DNA of 30,468 nucleotides, taken from IMG/VR virus record IMGVR_UViG_3300046167_000309, positions 1 through 30,468 of that record; one strand, written 5' to 3'. A program made the translations under genes and the position numbers. Source of the DNA: a virus. Positions 7,213-14,687 of the stretch are shown here, in pieces (position 1 is the stretch's first letter; each line of letters starts with the position of its first letter). Below the pieces are notes generated by a model. It was not told where the DNA came from. It worked only from the letters and a program-made list of their open reading frames with translations, and did no database searches.

Positions 7213-8960
7213 TGGATACACACATCATAAATTTATCGTCTTACGTTAAACCCAAGGTCATTGAAGACAAAAGAAAAGATTGGGTTGCTTATGGCGTTGA
7301 CAATAATTATTATCAATACTTAATCGACTTATTTGTCAATTCAACGACCAATGGTGCAATCATTAATGGTGTTGCAAATATGGTTTATGGAAAGGGTATT
7401 GACGCACTTGATTCATCAAGCAAACCGGATCAATATGCGGCCATGAAATCAATCTTTTCCGACACGTGTATGCGTAAGGTCATTCTTGATTTTAAGATGC
7501 TTGGTGAAGGCTCATTTCAAGTTTTATATCAAAACGGTAAGGTTGTTAGTGCTGAACATTTCCCAAGACAAACATTGCGTGCGGAAAAAATGAACGACAA
7601 GGGTGAAATCGAAGCATATTTTTATCACCCGAAATGGCATGAAGTAAAACCGAATGACAAACCAAAAAGAATTGCGGCATTTGGTTTTGGTAATGGAAAA
7701 GAACCGGAAATCAAAACAATCAAACGATATGTGTCCGGTTACGATTATTATTGTCCACAAGATTATGAAACGGCATACGCCGAACTTGAATGTGAAATTT
7801 CTGACTTCTTAATCAATGACGTAAAGAACTCATTTTCGGGAACGAAGGTTGTCAATTTTAACAACGGGACACCGGACATGGAACAACAACTTCGCATCAA
7901 AAATGATGTGATGAATAAACTTACCGGGTCAAAGGGTGAAAAAGTGATTGTTTCGTTTAACAACAACCAAGAATCAAAAACCACGGTTGACGACATAAGT
8001 TTAAACGACGCACCGAGTCATTACGAATACCTTTCAAGGGAATGTCAAAACAAACTTATCATTGCACACCGTGTGACGTCACCGCTTCTTTTGGGAATGC
8101 GAACCGAAAACAATGGACTTGGATCAAATGCCGACGAAATCAAAACGGCGTCATTGTTATTTAACAACGTCACAATTCGACCTTATCAAGATATGATTAC
8201 CGAAGCAATGGACGCGATCCTTGCAGTCAACGACATATCCTTAAAATTATACTTCAAAACACTTCAACCGTTGGAATTCATTGAAACAGACAATGCAATC
8301 ACCGACGAAGCACGTGAAGAAGAAACCGGGGTCAAATTATCAAGTGACGATCGTCCATTTTTAGATGACGACACGGCAAACGATTTGTGGGAAATGATTA
8401 AGGATTTGGGTGAAGATGAAAATCTTGAAGATTATGAACTCATTGATGTCGAAGATGCCGAAGACGAACCCGAAGATTTTGATGTTGAAGAATATTTGAA
8501 CGGATTAAATTTGTCCGCGACACAAGAATCAACACAAGATGACAAACGATATAAGGTTCGATATAAATACGTAAAAGGAACAACAAAAAAACCAAAAGGT
8601 GATTCAAGGCCATTTTGTCAAAACATGATGAAAAACGGCAAAATATTCCGCAAAGAAGATATTGGACAAATGTCGGCACGTGGGGTCAATAAAAAACACG
8701 GACACAAAGGACAAAATTATTCATTGTTTAAGTGGCAAGGCGGTGTGAATTGTCATCACCGATGGGAACGACGTATATACAAAAAACGATTAAAAAAAGA
8801 CGGAACCGAATGGGGTGGCAACGCACTTGATGGAACCAAATTTGTGAACGTAAGTCAAGCGGTTCGTGAAGGATTTAAACTTCCAAAAAATCCAAAAGAA
8901 GTTTCGGAAGCAAATATCACAAGAACAGATCGCGGACATCACCCAAATTATAAAGGATAA
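7212..8960 (+). CDS. Portal protein with fused minor-head (MuF-type) C-terminal domain
   Basis: The portal is the dodecameric DNA channel and packaging motor dock at the head vertex. Residues 1 to about 380 have portal features: an N-terminal DWVAYGVDNNYYQYL, the wing and stem region with YLSRECQNKLIIAHRVTSPLLLGM and a following NADEIKTASLLFNN. An acidic linker follows (about 385-445). A separate C-terminal domain begins near SRPFC at residues 465-469, with IFRKEDIGQM, and GGVNCHHRWERRIY (Cys514, His515, His516). The Cys, Glu and Cys-His pattern resembles the C-terminal region of phage minor head proteins of the MuF group. At 582 residues the protein is longer than a usual 400-480 residue portal, in agreement with a fusion. 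No separate minor head gene was seen. Confidence 0.85.
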   Translation: MDTHIINLSSYVKPKVIEDKRKDWVAYGVDNNYYQYLIDLFVNSTTNGAIINGVANMVYGKGIDALDSSSKPDQYAAMKSIFSDTCMRKVILDFKMLGEGSFQVLYQNGKVVSAEHFPRQTLRAEKMNDKGEIEAYFYHPKWHEVKPNDKPKRIAAFGFGNGKEPEIKTIKRYVSGYDYYCPQDYETAYAELECEISDFLINDVKNSFSGTKVVNFNNGTPDMEQQLRIKNDVMNKLTGSKGEKVIVSFNNNQESKTTVDDISLNDAPSHYEYLSRECQNKLIIAHRVTSPLLLGMRTENNGLGSNADEIKTASLLFNNVTIRPYQDMITEAMDAILAVNDISLKLYFKTLQPLEFIETDNAITDEAREEETGVKLSSDDRPFLDDDTANDLWEMIKDLGEDENLEDYELIDVEDAEDEPEDFDVEEYLNGLNLSATQESTQDDKRYKVRYKYVKGTTKKPKGDSRPFCQNMMKNGKIFRKEDIGQMSARGVNKKHGHKGQNYSLFKWQGGVNCHHRWERRIYKKRLKKDGTEWGGNALDGTKFVNVSQAVREGFKLPKNPKEVSEANITRTDRGHHPNYKG

Positions 8961-9464
8961 TGGCAAAAGGATTAATGATTTCAAGGAATGACTTGGTCAA
9001 ATATACAAGTTTAAGCGGAAATATCGACACGGATAAATTCATTCAATATGTGCTTATTGCACAAGAAATCACCGTTCAACAATTACTTGGAACGGACTTG
9101 TACGAAAAGATTCAAACCGATATCGAAGGGACTTCATTGAGTGGTGATTATTTAACACTTGTCAATGATTACATCAAACCCGTTTTGATTCATGCCGCAG
9201 CGGTTCAATATATTCCATTTGCATCATATACATTTCGGGAACAAGGGTGTTTTTAAACATACATCCGAAACCGGGGAATCGGTATCAAAAGAAGAAGTGG
9301 ATTATTTGGTTGAAAAGGAACGCGACACAATGCAATTTTATGCAGACCGTTTGATTGATCATTTATCATTCAACGCACCTTCAAAATATCCGGAGTATAA
9401 CACAAACACAAACGAAGATATTTCACCAATAACGGGACAATCATACACGGGATGGGTATTGTAA
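8960..9464 (+). CDS. Head-tail connector, DUF6712-like (one frameshift)
   Basis: The start overlaps the portal stop (TAATG). The N-terminal part MAKGLMISRNDLVKYTSLSGNIDTDKFIQYVLIAQEITVQQLLGTDLYEKI is helical and of the adaptor type found after portal genes. Reading breaks at 9233-9239: dropping one T of the T3 run gives YTFGNKGVFKHTSETGESVSKEEVDYLVEKERDTMQFYADRLIDHL, continuing to TAA at 9464. Uncorrected, the first frame stops at 9256. The joined product has about 167 residues, the expected size for a neck adaptor ring protein joining portal and tail. Confidence 0.75.
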
Positions 9465-9547
9465 AAACGTATAAACCAAAAGAAATAAATGTCGTCAAGT
9501 TAAAAACATATTTGACATCATTGTATAACAAAAAGGCAAAAAAATAA
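9452..9547 (+). CDS. Tiny basic protein, 31 aa
   Basis: ATG 9452 lies inside the end of the connector gene (13-base overlap). The product MGIVKTYKPKEINVVKLKTY is followed by LTSLYNKKAKK. It is strongly basic with no acidic cluster, and its codons match its neighbours. The function is unknown. Coding is supported by the clean start, the stop directly before the next gene's leader, and position in a dense gene chain. Confidence 0.45.
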   Translation: MGIVKTYKPKEINVVKLKTYLTSLYNKKAKK

Positions 9548-9557
9548 TTATATAAAT

Positions 9558-9725
9558 ATGGAATTTGGATCAATATATCCGGAATCTTGGTGGGGTAACG
9601 CAAACGAAGCGAACGGATGGGGAATTGTTTATCCATTAACCGCCGGGGGTTCATATATAACGGTTGACACGACATCGTATTCAGCCGACACAACATCAAT
9701 AAAAGCAGACGCAACGGAAGTATAA
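9558..9725 (+). CDS. Small 'WWGN' structural protein, 55 aa
   Basis: The ATG follows a start box (TATAAATATG). The sequence starts MEFGSIYPESWWGNANEANG and ends in a row of T/S/D/A repeats (DTTSYSADTTSIKADATEV). This short type, with the SWWGN motif, is familiar to me from Bacteroidetes phage tail modules, but its function is not established. It lies between the connector and a tail fibre-like protein; a minor tail or fibre attachment role is plausible. Confidence 0.6.
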   Translation: MEFGSIYPESWWGNANEANGWGIVYPLTAGGSYITVDTTSYSADTTSIKADATEV

Positions 9726-9739
9726 AATAAAAAATTAAA

Positions 9740-10309
9740 ATGGCACAACAAACAATTAATATTGGAACAACTGCAAATGACGGAACGGGTGATCCATTAA
9801 GAACCGCATTTGACAAAGTCAACGACAACTTTACGGAATTATACACCGACGACGCCGGTGATGTTGGATCAATAACGGGCGGAACGGGTATAACGGCTTC
9901 GGCTTCAACCGGTGATGTCACACTAAGCATCACAAACGACGGCGTTGATCACGATCAACTTGCGGCACGATTTACCGAAAAACAAGACATTGCAACAACA
10001 ACCGGAACAATTAATTTGGATGCTTCTTCTTATTCAATATTTGAATTGACTTCAGCACTTACCGGTGCAACGACATTAAACATTCAAAACATCAAGAAAG
10101 GACAAGTGATTGATATTCTTGTAACGGGTGCGCAAACCATTACAATGGCGGATGACTTTACAACTTCAGCAATTAACCAAGCGGGAAGCGGTGTTTACGA
10201 CGGTGCATCTTCAAACCATATTCAAGTTGTGTGTGTTGATGACAACGATTCGGATGCAATATTGATTTATTCAGTTGCAACATACACAAGCGATACAGAC
10301 CCATCATAA
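9740..10309 (+). CDS. Tail fibre-like structural protein
   Basis: A 189-residue protein with the N-terminal hallmark INIGTTANDGTGDPLRTAFD followed by KVNDNFTELY, found in many phage tail fibre and virion proteins. A Gly/Thr-rich segment (GDVGSITGGTGITASASTGDVTLS) comes next, then a beta-rich C-terminal half. Fibres of this sort are trimeric and carry receptor-binding tips. It starts the tail fibre run 9740-11827. Confidence 0.75.
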   Translation: MAQQTINIGTTANDGTGDPLRTAFDKVNDNFTELYTDDAGDVGSITGGTGITASASTGDVTLSITNDGVDHDQLAARFTEKQDIATTTGTINLDASSYSIFELTSALTGATTLNIQNIKKGQVIDILVTGAQTITMADDFTTSAINQAGSGVYDGASSNHIQVVCVDDNDSDAILIYSVATYTSDTDPS

Positions 10310-10321
10310 AAATAATATAAA

Positions 10322-10783
10322 ATGAAAGGAATAAACATAAACGGTACAATTAAAACTTATTCATCGGTTCCAAAAACTTGGGGTGCGATGCTTGGTGTAA
10401 ATTATATGTCTGACGAAGATTTGGAAGATCTTGGATTTTACGATGTTGTAAGACCAAGCACAAAACAATCTGAACAACTTGGCGACATATTTTTTGATGC
10501 CGCCAATGAAGTTTTTACTTATCCCGTAGAATCAAGAACATATACCCAAACGGTTGCGGAATTAAAAGAACAAAAGATTGCAAATCTTAAACATTTATAC
10601 AATTCAGAACTTGCAAAAACCGATTGGTATATAATTCGTGGTCAAGAAGGAACTGCCGTTCCACAAGACATCCTTGACGCAAGAACGACATTAAGAACTG
10701 AATGTGCGACACACGAACAATCAATAAATGCCAAAACAACAAAGGCAAGTGTTATTGATTACGAACTTCCAAGTTTTATATAA
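10322..10783 (+). CDS. Tail fibre assembly-like protein, DUF4376-like C-terminus
   Basis: 153 residues. The N-terminal part (MKGININGTIKTYSSVPKTW) is beta-rich. The C-terminal half has KEQKIANLKHLYNSELAKTDWYIIRGQEGTAVPQDILDARTTLRTE, whose TDWY-I-R...G-x-A-V-P-x-D-I-L-x-A-R spacing is the pattern of phage tail fibre assembly or DUF4376-type proteins. It probably helps fold or attach the neighbouring fibre proteins. It abuts the next gene without a gap. Confidence 0.6.
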   Translation: MKGININGTIKTYSSVPKTWGAMLGVNYMSDEDLEDLGFYDVVRPSTKQSEQLGDIFFDAANEVFTYPVESRTYTQTVAELKEQKIANLKHLYNSELAKTDWYIIRGQEGTAVPQDILDARTTLRTECATHEQSINAKTTKASVIDYELPSFI

Positions 10784-11827
10784 ATGGGATTAAATAAAAG
10801 ACTTATCGACCAAGCCGGTGGTGGTTCAGAACCAAGCAGTCCACTTGATATTGCTACTTGGACGGGTGATGGAAATGACAACCGACAAATTTCAGTATCA
10901 AACAATCCGGACTTTGTAATTGTAAAAAGGCGAAGTTTTTTAAGTTCTTGGTTGTGGAATTATGAAGATGGTTCAAACATAAAATTTTTATCTTCAAATA
11001 ATGCTAATGAAGCATCTGATGCAGGTGATGGTGTTAAATCATTAAATGATGGATCTTTTACGCTTGGAACCGGTGGTTTAGCCAATGATAACGGACAGAC
11101 ATGTGTTGGTTATTCATTTCAAGGTGGTGGGTCTTATGTAAGCAATACAGATGGTTCAATAACAAGTCAAGTATCTGCTAATCAGGATTCAGGGTTTAGT
11201 ATAGTGAAGTGGACAGGAAACAGTACAGCAGGAGCTACTATAGGAACAGGATTAAGTTTACCATCCCAACTAATAATTATTAAAAATTTAAATGTTGTAG
11301 GCGGTTCATCAAAAAACTGGACAGTATATGCAGAACCATTAGGAAACACTGATTATTTATATTTAAATTCAACTGGGCAAGCACAAACTTATAATTTTTG
11401 GAATAATACTTCGCCAGTAAGCGATAAATTTACTGTTTCTTCAGATACAAATGTAAACAGTTCTTCAGGCAACTACATCGCATATTGCTTCCATTCAGTA
11501 GACGGATACCAAAAAATAGGGAGTTATACGGGTACTGGAACAACTTCATCTTTCACCGGTTTTGGATTTCAACCAAGATTTATAATGATTAAAAGAACAG
11601 ATGCGTCTTCGAATTGGTGGATATTTGATAGTGAAAGGGGAAACAATAAGGGTTTAAGACCTAATTTGATAAATGGAGATGATACTACTGACGCAAACGG
11701 AAACACTTATGAATATAGGATTAACTTTATATCTGATGGTTTTCAATATGAAATAGACAACTCAACAAGTCCACATCCTGATTTAAATGCACATCAAGTA
11801 AATTATGTTTATTTAGCAATCGCATAA
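10784..11827 (+). CDS. Beta-repeat tail adhesin, DUF7483-like
   Basis: 347 residues. Two related halves are visible. Each carries a turn of the form GY/KxxG-S-Y/T-G-N/T-G...F-x-P...MIIK-R/N, for example IVKWTGNSTAGATIG with LPSQLIIIKNLN, and IGSYTGTGTTSSFTGFGFQPRFIMIKRTD. A third, similar but weaker unit begins at IATWTGDGNDNRQISV with PDFVIVKRRS. This pattern occurs in tail proteins of marine phages. Role inferred: receptor binding. Codon use differs from neighbours (more ATA, AGG, CAG and GCT), and a run of low-complexity S/N/G is present. The ATG follows the previous stop directly. Confidence 0.65.
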   Translation: MGLNKRLIDQAGGGSEPSSPLDIATWTGDGNDNRQISVSNNPDFVIVKRRSFLSSWLWNYEDGSNIKFLSSNNANEASDAGDGVKSLNDGSFTLGTGGLANDNGQTCVGYSFQGGGSYVSNTDGSITSQVSANQDSGFSIVKWTGNSTAGATIGTGLSLPSQLIIIKNLNVVGGSSKNWTVYAEPLGNTDYLYLNSTGQAQTYNFWNNTSPVSDKFTVSSDTNVNSSSGNYIAYCFHSVDGYQKIGSYTGTGTTSSFTGFGFQPRFIMIKRTDASSNWWIFDSERGNNKGLRPNLINGDDTTDANGNTYEYRINFISDGFQYEIDNSTSPHPDLNAHQVNYVYLAIA

Positions 11828-11830
11828 ACA

Positions 11831-11971
11831 ATGAATGATTTGAAGATATATGCAACGAACTTGATCGCACTTGCGTTTAGTGTCACATCAATAAATCCAT
11901 TTTTGCAAGCCATTTCATTATTGTTGGCGATTATTTATACAATAATATCAATATCTAAAAAATTGAAATAA
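11831..11971 (+). CDS. Small membrane protein, 46 aa (holin-like)
   Basis: MNDLKIYATNLIALAFSVTS is followed by INPFLQAISLLLAIIYTIIS and a short basic end ISKKLK. One or two membrane segments are present. This opens the lysis block: four other small membrane proteins and an endolysin follow. A holin or holin regulator is likely, on size and position only. It is too short to have been called by many gene finders; its codons and spacing support it. Confidence 0.55.
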   Translation: MNDLKIYATNLIALAFSVTSINPFLQAISLLLAIIYTIISISKKLK

Positions 11972-12349
11972 ATGCAGCTTCCAAAAAACGGTGTCGCAAA
12001 AGAAATTCGACATTATGTCGGGTCGTTGTTTATCTTCTTGTTTGTCATTGGGATCATTGTTGTATTGATACAATTCCCGGTTCTTGATACAAACAAAGAA
12101 GTCGTAATGATGTTAATTGGAACAATTAGTGCTTCGATCGGAATCGTCGTGTCGACAATAACCGGAAGCAAACCGGACGATATTACGGCATTAAAAAACA
12201 ACCTTGAAAAAAAGGAAAATCAAATTGAATTACTTGTCAAGGCAAAAGACCAACTTGAAGCAATGGTCATTGATTTACAAAAACAAATGTTGGAAAATCA
12301 AGATGCAATTATGGACAAAATAATCCTTGAAGGCGGCAATCGATTATGA
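11972..12349 (+). CDS. Two-TM membrane protein with coiled coil (holin/spanin-like)
   Basis: 125 residues. Membrane segments lie near 16-36 (VGSLFIFLFVIGIIVVLIQF) and 44-64 (VVMMLIGTISASIGIVVSTI), and a charged coiled coil fills the C-terminal half (NNLEKKENQIELLVKAKDQL onward). It starts right after the TAA of the preceding gene. It probably acts with the endolysin, as a holin or as an envelope spanning component. A structural membrane role cannot be excluded. Confidence 0.55.
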   Translation: MQLPKNGVAKEIRHYVGSLFIFLFVIGIIVVLIQFPVLDTNKEVVMMLIGTISASIGIVVSTITGSKPDDITALKNNLEKKENQIELLVKAKDQLEAMVIDLQKQMLENQDAIMDKIILEGGNRL

Positions 12350-12382
12350 TGAAAAAAACAATCTGCCAAAAAAATAAATAAT

Positions 12383-12460
12383 ATGAAAAAAGTAAAATGT
12401 AAATGTGGAAACACGACAAATCCAAACGGATATTGTGACGGTACACACTTAAATAAATAA
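12383..12460 (+). CDS. 25-residue CDGSH-type iron-sulfur peptide
   Basis: MKKVKCKCGNTTNPNGYCDG is followed by THLNK and TAA. The four likely [2Fe-2S] ligands are Cys6, Cys8, Cys18 and His22, giving C-x-C-x9-C-x3-H with CDGTH at 18-22. The canonical CDGSH signature is C-x-C-x8-C-x3-H with CDG[SAT]H, so this copy has one extra residue in the loop. It is almost nothing but the motif. It lies in the lysis block between the holin-like genes and the endolysin. Its start is in a run of A/T typical of starts here. The job in the phage is unknown; redox sensing or modulation of host iron-sulfur metabolism are guesses. Confidence 0.6.
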   Translation: MKKVKCKCGNTTNPNGYCDGTHLNK

Positions 12461-12462
12461 AA

Positions 12463-12618
12463 ATGATAAAAGAATATTTTAATATTGCAATTGACAAAAT
12501 CAAGAAATGGTATTTTATAAATTGGAATGGTGGAATGTTTGATCGTGGAAAAACAATCTTTGTTTCCGTGGTTGCATTCTTTGTATTGGTTAAAATTATA
12601 TATTCAATTTTTGCATGA
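12463..12618 (+). CDS. Small single-TM protein upstream of endolysin, 51 aa
   Basis: MIKEYFNIAIDKIKKWYFIN then WNGGMFDRGKT, followed by a C-terminal membrane segment (TIFVSVVAFFVLVKIIYSIF). Its stop overlaps the endolysin start in ATGA, so the two are translationally coupled. That coupling and the single hydrophobic helix fit a holin-type or lysis timing protein. Confidence 0.6.
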   Translation: MIKEYFNIAIDKIKKWYFINWNGGMFDRGKTIFVSVVAFFVLVKIIYSIFA

Positions 12619-12977
12619 AATATTTCAGCTTATCCGAATTTGATTCACCGGATCACCCCGGTTCGGGGACAAACATGGACGGAAGATTCCTTGAAATGTT
12701 GGACAACGCCCGTGGGATTTACGGACGGTCAATGCGTATCAATTCGGGATACCGAACAATTTACAAAAATCAAGAAGTCGGTGGGAAACCAAATTCAACC
12801 CATTTGCAAGGAATCGCGGCGGATGTACATTGCAACAATTCCCGTGACCGTCACGATATGGTCAAGGCATTTATGGAAGCCGGGTTTTCACGTTTGGGGG
12901 TCGGAAATACATTCATTCACATCGATTCCGGCGACATCCATTCAGATAAGGACGCAAACGTCATTTGGACATACTAA
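12615..12977 (+). CDS. Endolysin, peptidase M15 (D,D-carboxypeptidase-like)
   Basis: A 120-residue zinc peptidase that should cut peptide bridges of peptidoglycan at lysis. The M15 signature is present: RINSGYRT, then THLQGIAAD with His63 and Asp70 as metal ligands, and FIHID with His102 and Asp104. The order SGYR, H-x(6)-D and H-x-D is the M15_3 type. Length is that of a bare catalytic domain, with no wall-binding domain and no signal peptide, so export depends on a holin. The start is the ATG overlapping the previous stop. Confidence 0.85.
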   Translation: MKYFSLSEFDSPDHPGSGTNMDGRFLEMLDNARGIYGRSMRINSGYRTIYKNQEVGGKPNSTHLQGIAADVHCNNSRDRHDMVKAFMEAGFSRLGVGNTFIHIDSGDIHSDKDANVIWTY

Positions 12978-12995
12978 CACAACCGGGTCAACCTT

Positions 12996-13412
12996 ATGGA
13001 TAAGAAACGCTTCAAAGACACCGACGTTGGAAAATTCCTTTTAAATAAAATACCTTCAGTTGTCGGAGCAATTGCCGGGCAATCACCCGTTGGAAATGTA
13101 ATTCAAGCAATCATTGGCGGTTCGGATATGTCTGAAGAAGACAAACAAGTTGCCCTTGAAAAATTAAGAAACGAACGCGCAGAAATTGACGGGATCACAA
13201 GAAGATGGGTTTCGGATTCAAGAAGTCAATCTTGGCTTGCAAGAAATGTTCGTCCCCTTACATTGGCCGTATTGGTTTGTTCTTATGTTGGTGGGTGGTA
13301 TATGGGTCTTCCAACTGAAGACACGGCTTCGTTGCTTACATGGGTTTTATGTGGGTACTTCGGCGCAAGAACTGCGGACAAAATCGGTGTTAAATTTCCA
13401 AGTCAAAAATAA
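12996..13412 (+). CDS. Holin of the 3-TM (GTA holin) type
   Basis: 138 residues. Residues 1-80 include IPSVVGAIAGQSPVGNVIQA and a charged helix with EEDKQVALEKLRNERAEIDG; the conserved WVSDSRSQSWLARNVRPLTLAV follows; then hydrophobic segments near 85-105 and 110-128, ending with YFGARTADKIGV. The WVSD...SWLxRNVRPLT signature and ARTADK ending are those of the 3-TM phage holin family. It probably forms the pore that frees the M15 endolysin. The order endolysin-holin is unusual but not rare. Confidence 0.75.
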   Translation: MDKKRFKDTDVGKFLLNKIPSVVGAIAGQSPVGNVIQAIIGGSDMSEEDKQVALEKLRNERAEIDGITRRWVSDSRSQSWLARNVRPLTLAVLVCSYVGGWYMGLPTEDTASLLTWVLCGYFGARTADKIGVKFPSQK

Positions 13413-13546
13413 TGGCAAGGGCGGCAAGTTATAAACATACTTTTAAACCAAAGAAAAAACGTCCCGGAATTCATTCGAAATCCAAACAATCACAACTTAA
13501 ATCGTCAAAGAATTATATTAAAAAATATAAGGGTCAAGGGCGATAA
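13412..13546 (+). CDS. Very basic conserved-looking small protein, 44 aa
   Basis: MARAASYKHTFKPKKKRPGI is followed by HSKSKQSQLKSSKNYIKKYK and GQGR. Nearly half the residues are Lys, Arg or His. TAATG overlap couples it to the holin. Short basic proteins with the pattern SYKHxFKPKK...SKNYxKxYxGQGR recur in Bacteroidetes phages; the function is unknown. Nucleic acid or capsid binding is suggested by charge alone. Confidence 0.6.
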   Translation: MARAASYKHTFKPKKKRPGIHSKSKQSQLKSSKNYIKKYKGQGR

Positions 13547-13623
13547 TGTTAAAAAAACAATCAAACGATTTCTTGAAAATATTAAAAAATTCGTCGAACT
13601 TTGGCGGGTTAGTGGTTTATTAA
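13546..13623 (+). CDS. Possible 25-residue peptide
   Basis: TAATG couples this frame (MLKKQSNDFLKILKNSSNFG followed by GLVVY) to the preceding gene. It has a basic helix then a hydrophobic end. It may be a real small gene or only chance; coupling is the only support. The AT-rich stretch from 13624 to 13648 is otherwise empty. Confidence 0.25.
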   Translation: MLKKQSNDFLKILKNSSNFGGLVVY

Positions 13624-13648
13624 TGTTTAATTTTAAAATAAAAAACAA

Positions 13649-13891
13649 ATGAATGAAGATTTAACGATTAGAAAATTAGCAGAAAAAATTGCAAAAGATT
13701 TTCAATTAAGTGTTCGGGAACGAACGGATGCAATTTTGGAACTTGACAGTATTTCAATGACAAACCTTGGAATTGATTCAAAATCAAATGAAAAAAAGAA
13801 AGTTAAATCGGATTCAAAATATCTTTACAAATTAATTTCCGGGTTTAATGAAAAAGACGGTAATTTATTATTGAAGGCACTTGATAAATAA
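13649..13891 (+). CDS. Hypothetical protein, 80 aa
   Basis: MNEDLTIRKLAEKIAKDFQL onward; predicted helical with a basic central run (KSNEKKKVKSDSKYLYK). No domain recognised. The N-terminal segment may form a helix-turn-helix-like pair, but no clear DNA-binding signature is present. It is the first gene of the replication and recombination side, after the lysis block. Confidence 0.55.
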   Translation: MNEDLTIRKLAEKIAKDFQLSVRERTDAILELDSISMTNLGIDSKSNEKKKVKSDSKYLYKLISGFNEKDGNLLLKALDK

Positions 13892-13904
13892 CTTACAAAA
13901 AACA

Positions 13905-14297
13905 ATGCCGAAGAATTCCAAGAAGCCGACACGATCAAAAATCGTTAAAAAACTTGATGTTATATTTAGTCAATATATAAGACTTAAATATGCTGACAAA
14001 CGTGGAATGGTAAAATGTTGGACTTGTGATCGTGAATATTTTTGGAAAAATATCCAAAATGGACACTTCCAGTCAAGACGATCGTATGCTACGCGTTGGG
14101 AAGAAGATAATTGTCGACCCCAATGTTTAAAATGCAATATGTTTGACCAAGGCCGTCAATATGAATTCGGTTTAAAACTCGGTGAAGAACTTGCACAAGA
14201 AATGTATTTAAAATCACAACAAATTGTTAAATTTACAACAGATGAATTGATCGAAAAGATCAATCATTATTCGTCAGAAGTTAAACGGATGACGTAA
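13905..14297 (+). CDS. NinG-like recombination protein (zinc, HNH-like)
   Basis: The start is set at ATG 13905 (MPKNSKKPTRSKIVKKLDVI). A TTG at 13881 would overlap the previous gene. Residues follow the lambda NinG pattern: KCWTCD (Cys38, Cys41), NGHFQSRRSYATRWEEDNC (Cys70), RPQCLKCNMFDQG (Cys74, Cys77) and QYEFGLKL. NinG family members act in phage recombination on branched DNA, with a zinc-binding HNH-like fold; the direct activity is inferred from the family. A strong terminator follows at 14325-14354. Confidence 0.75.
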   Translation: MPKNSKKPTRSKIVKKLDVIFSQYIRLKYADKRGMVKCWTCDREYFWKNIQNGHFQSRRSYATRWEEDNCRPQCLKCNMFDQGRQYEFGLKLGEELAQEMYLKSQQIVKFTTDELIEKINHYSSEVKRMT

Positions 14298-14324
14298 TTG
14301 TGTTTTTTTGTTCATACTGAAAAG

Positions 14325-14354
14325 GGGGTGTTTTTTAAGCATCCCTTTTTTTTT
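14325..14354 (+). terminator. Rho-independent terminator after the NinG-like gene
   Basis: GGGGTG (14325-14330) pairs with CATCCC (14340-14345), one G-T wobble, around a 9-base loop; nine T follow (14346-14354). Confidence 0.8.
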
Positions 14355-14391
14355 ATCAATTTTTTTTTATAACTTAGTGAAAAATACAATT

Positions 14392-14550
14392 ATGTCTTAT
14401 ATAACACACGAACGAATTGCTGAATTGCACGGTGAAAACCAAGAATTGAAACATAAAATAAATTTGCAAATTCATCAATTAAAAAACAAGAACAAAGAAT
14501 TGTCCAAAAAGGACGAAATCATTAAACATCTAAAAAATCAAATCAAATGA
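14392..14550 (+). CDS. Coiled-coil protein, 52 aa
   Basis: The start is ATG 14392 (MSYITHERIAELHGENQELK...); the longer open frame from 14308 runs through a terminator and is rejected. It is almost entirely a Lys/Glu/Asn-rich coiled coil. It ends by ATGA overlap with the next gene. Function unknown; a partner for a replication protein is possible. Confidence 0.5.
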   Translation: MSYITHERIAELHGENQELKHKINLQIHQLKNKNKELSKKDEIIKHLKNQIK

Positions 14551-14687
14551 ACGAAACACAACTTCAAATTATTCGACAATCAAGTGCAAAGACGGCATTT
14601 GAATTCGTTGCAAAAAAAGACTTACGATCCGCCGATGGATTTGCATTAGCAAAATTAATTGAACAATATGTCATCACCGGGAAGTAA
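14547..14687 (+). CDS. Small helical protein, 46 aa
   Basis: ATGA-coupled to the previous gene. MNETQLQIIRQSSAKTAFEF then VAKKDLRSADGFALAKLIEQYV and ITGK. It has no recognised domain. The strict coupling and neighbour-like codons support coding. Confidence 0.5.
   Translation: MNETQLQIIRQSSAKTAFEFVAKKDLRSADGFALAKLIEQYVITGK

Noticed and set aside
9370-9933. A long antisense open frame (187 codons)
   Set aside because: It lies opposite five + strand genes with good starts and familiar proteins, has no promoter and a composition typical of antisense frames in AT-rich DNA with GAA/CAA-rich codons.
12346-12381. An 11-codon frame starting ATGATG
   Set aside because: Too short and without a recognisable pattern.
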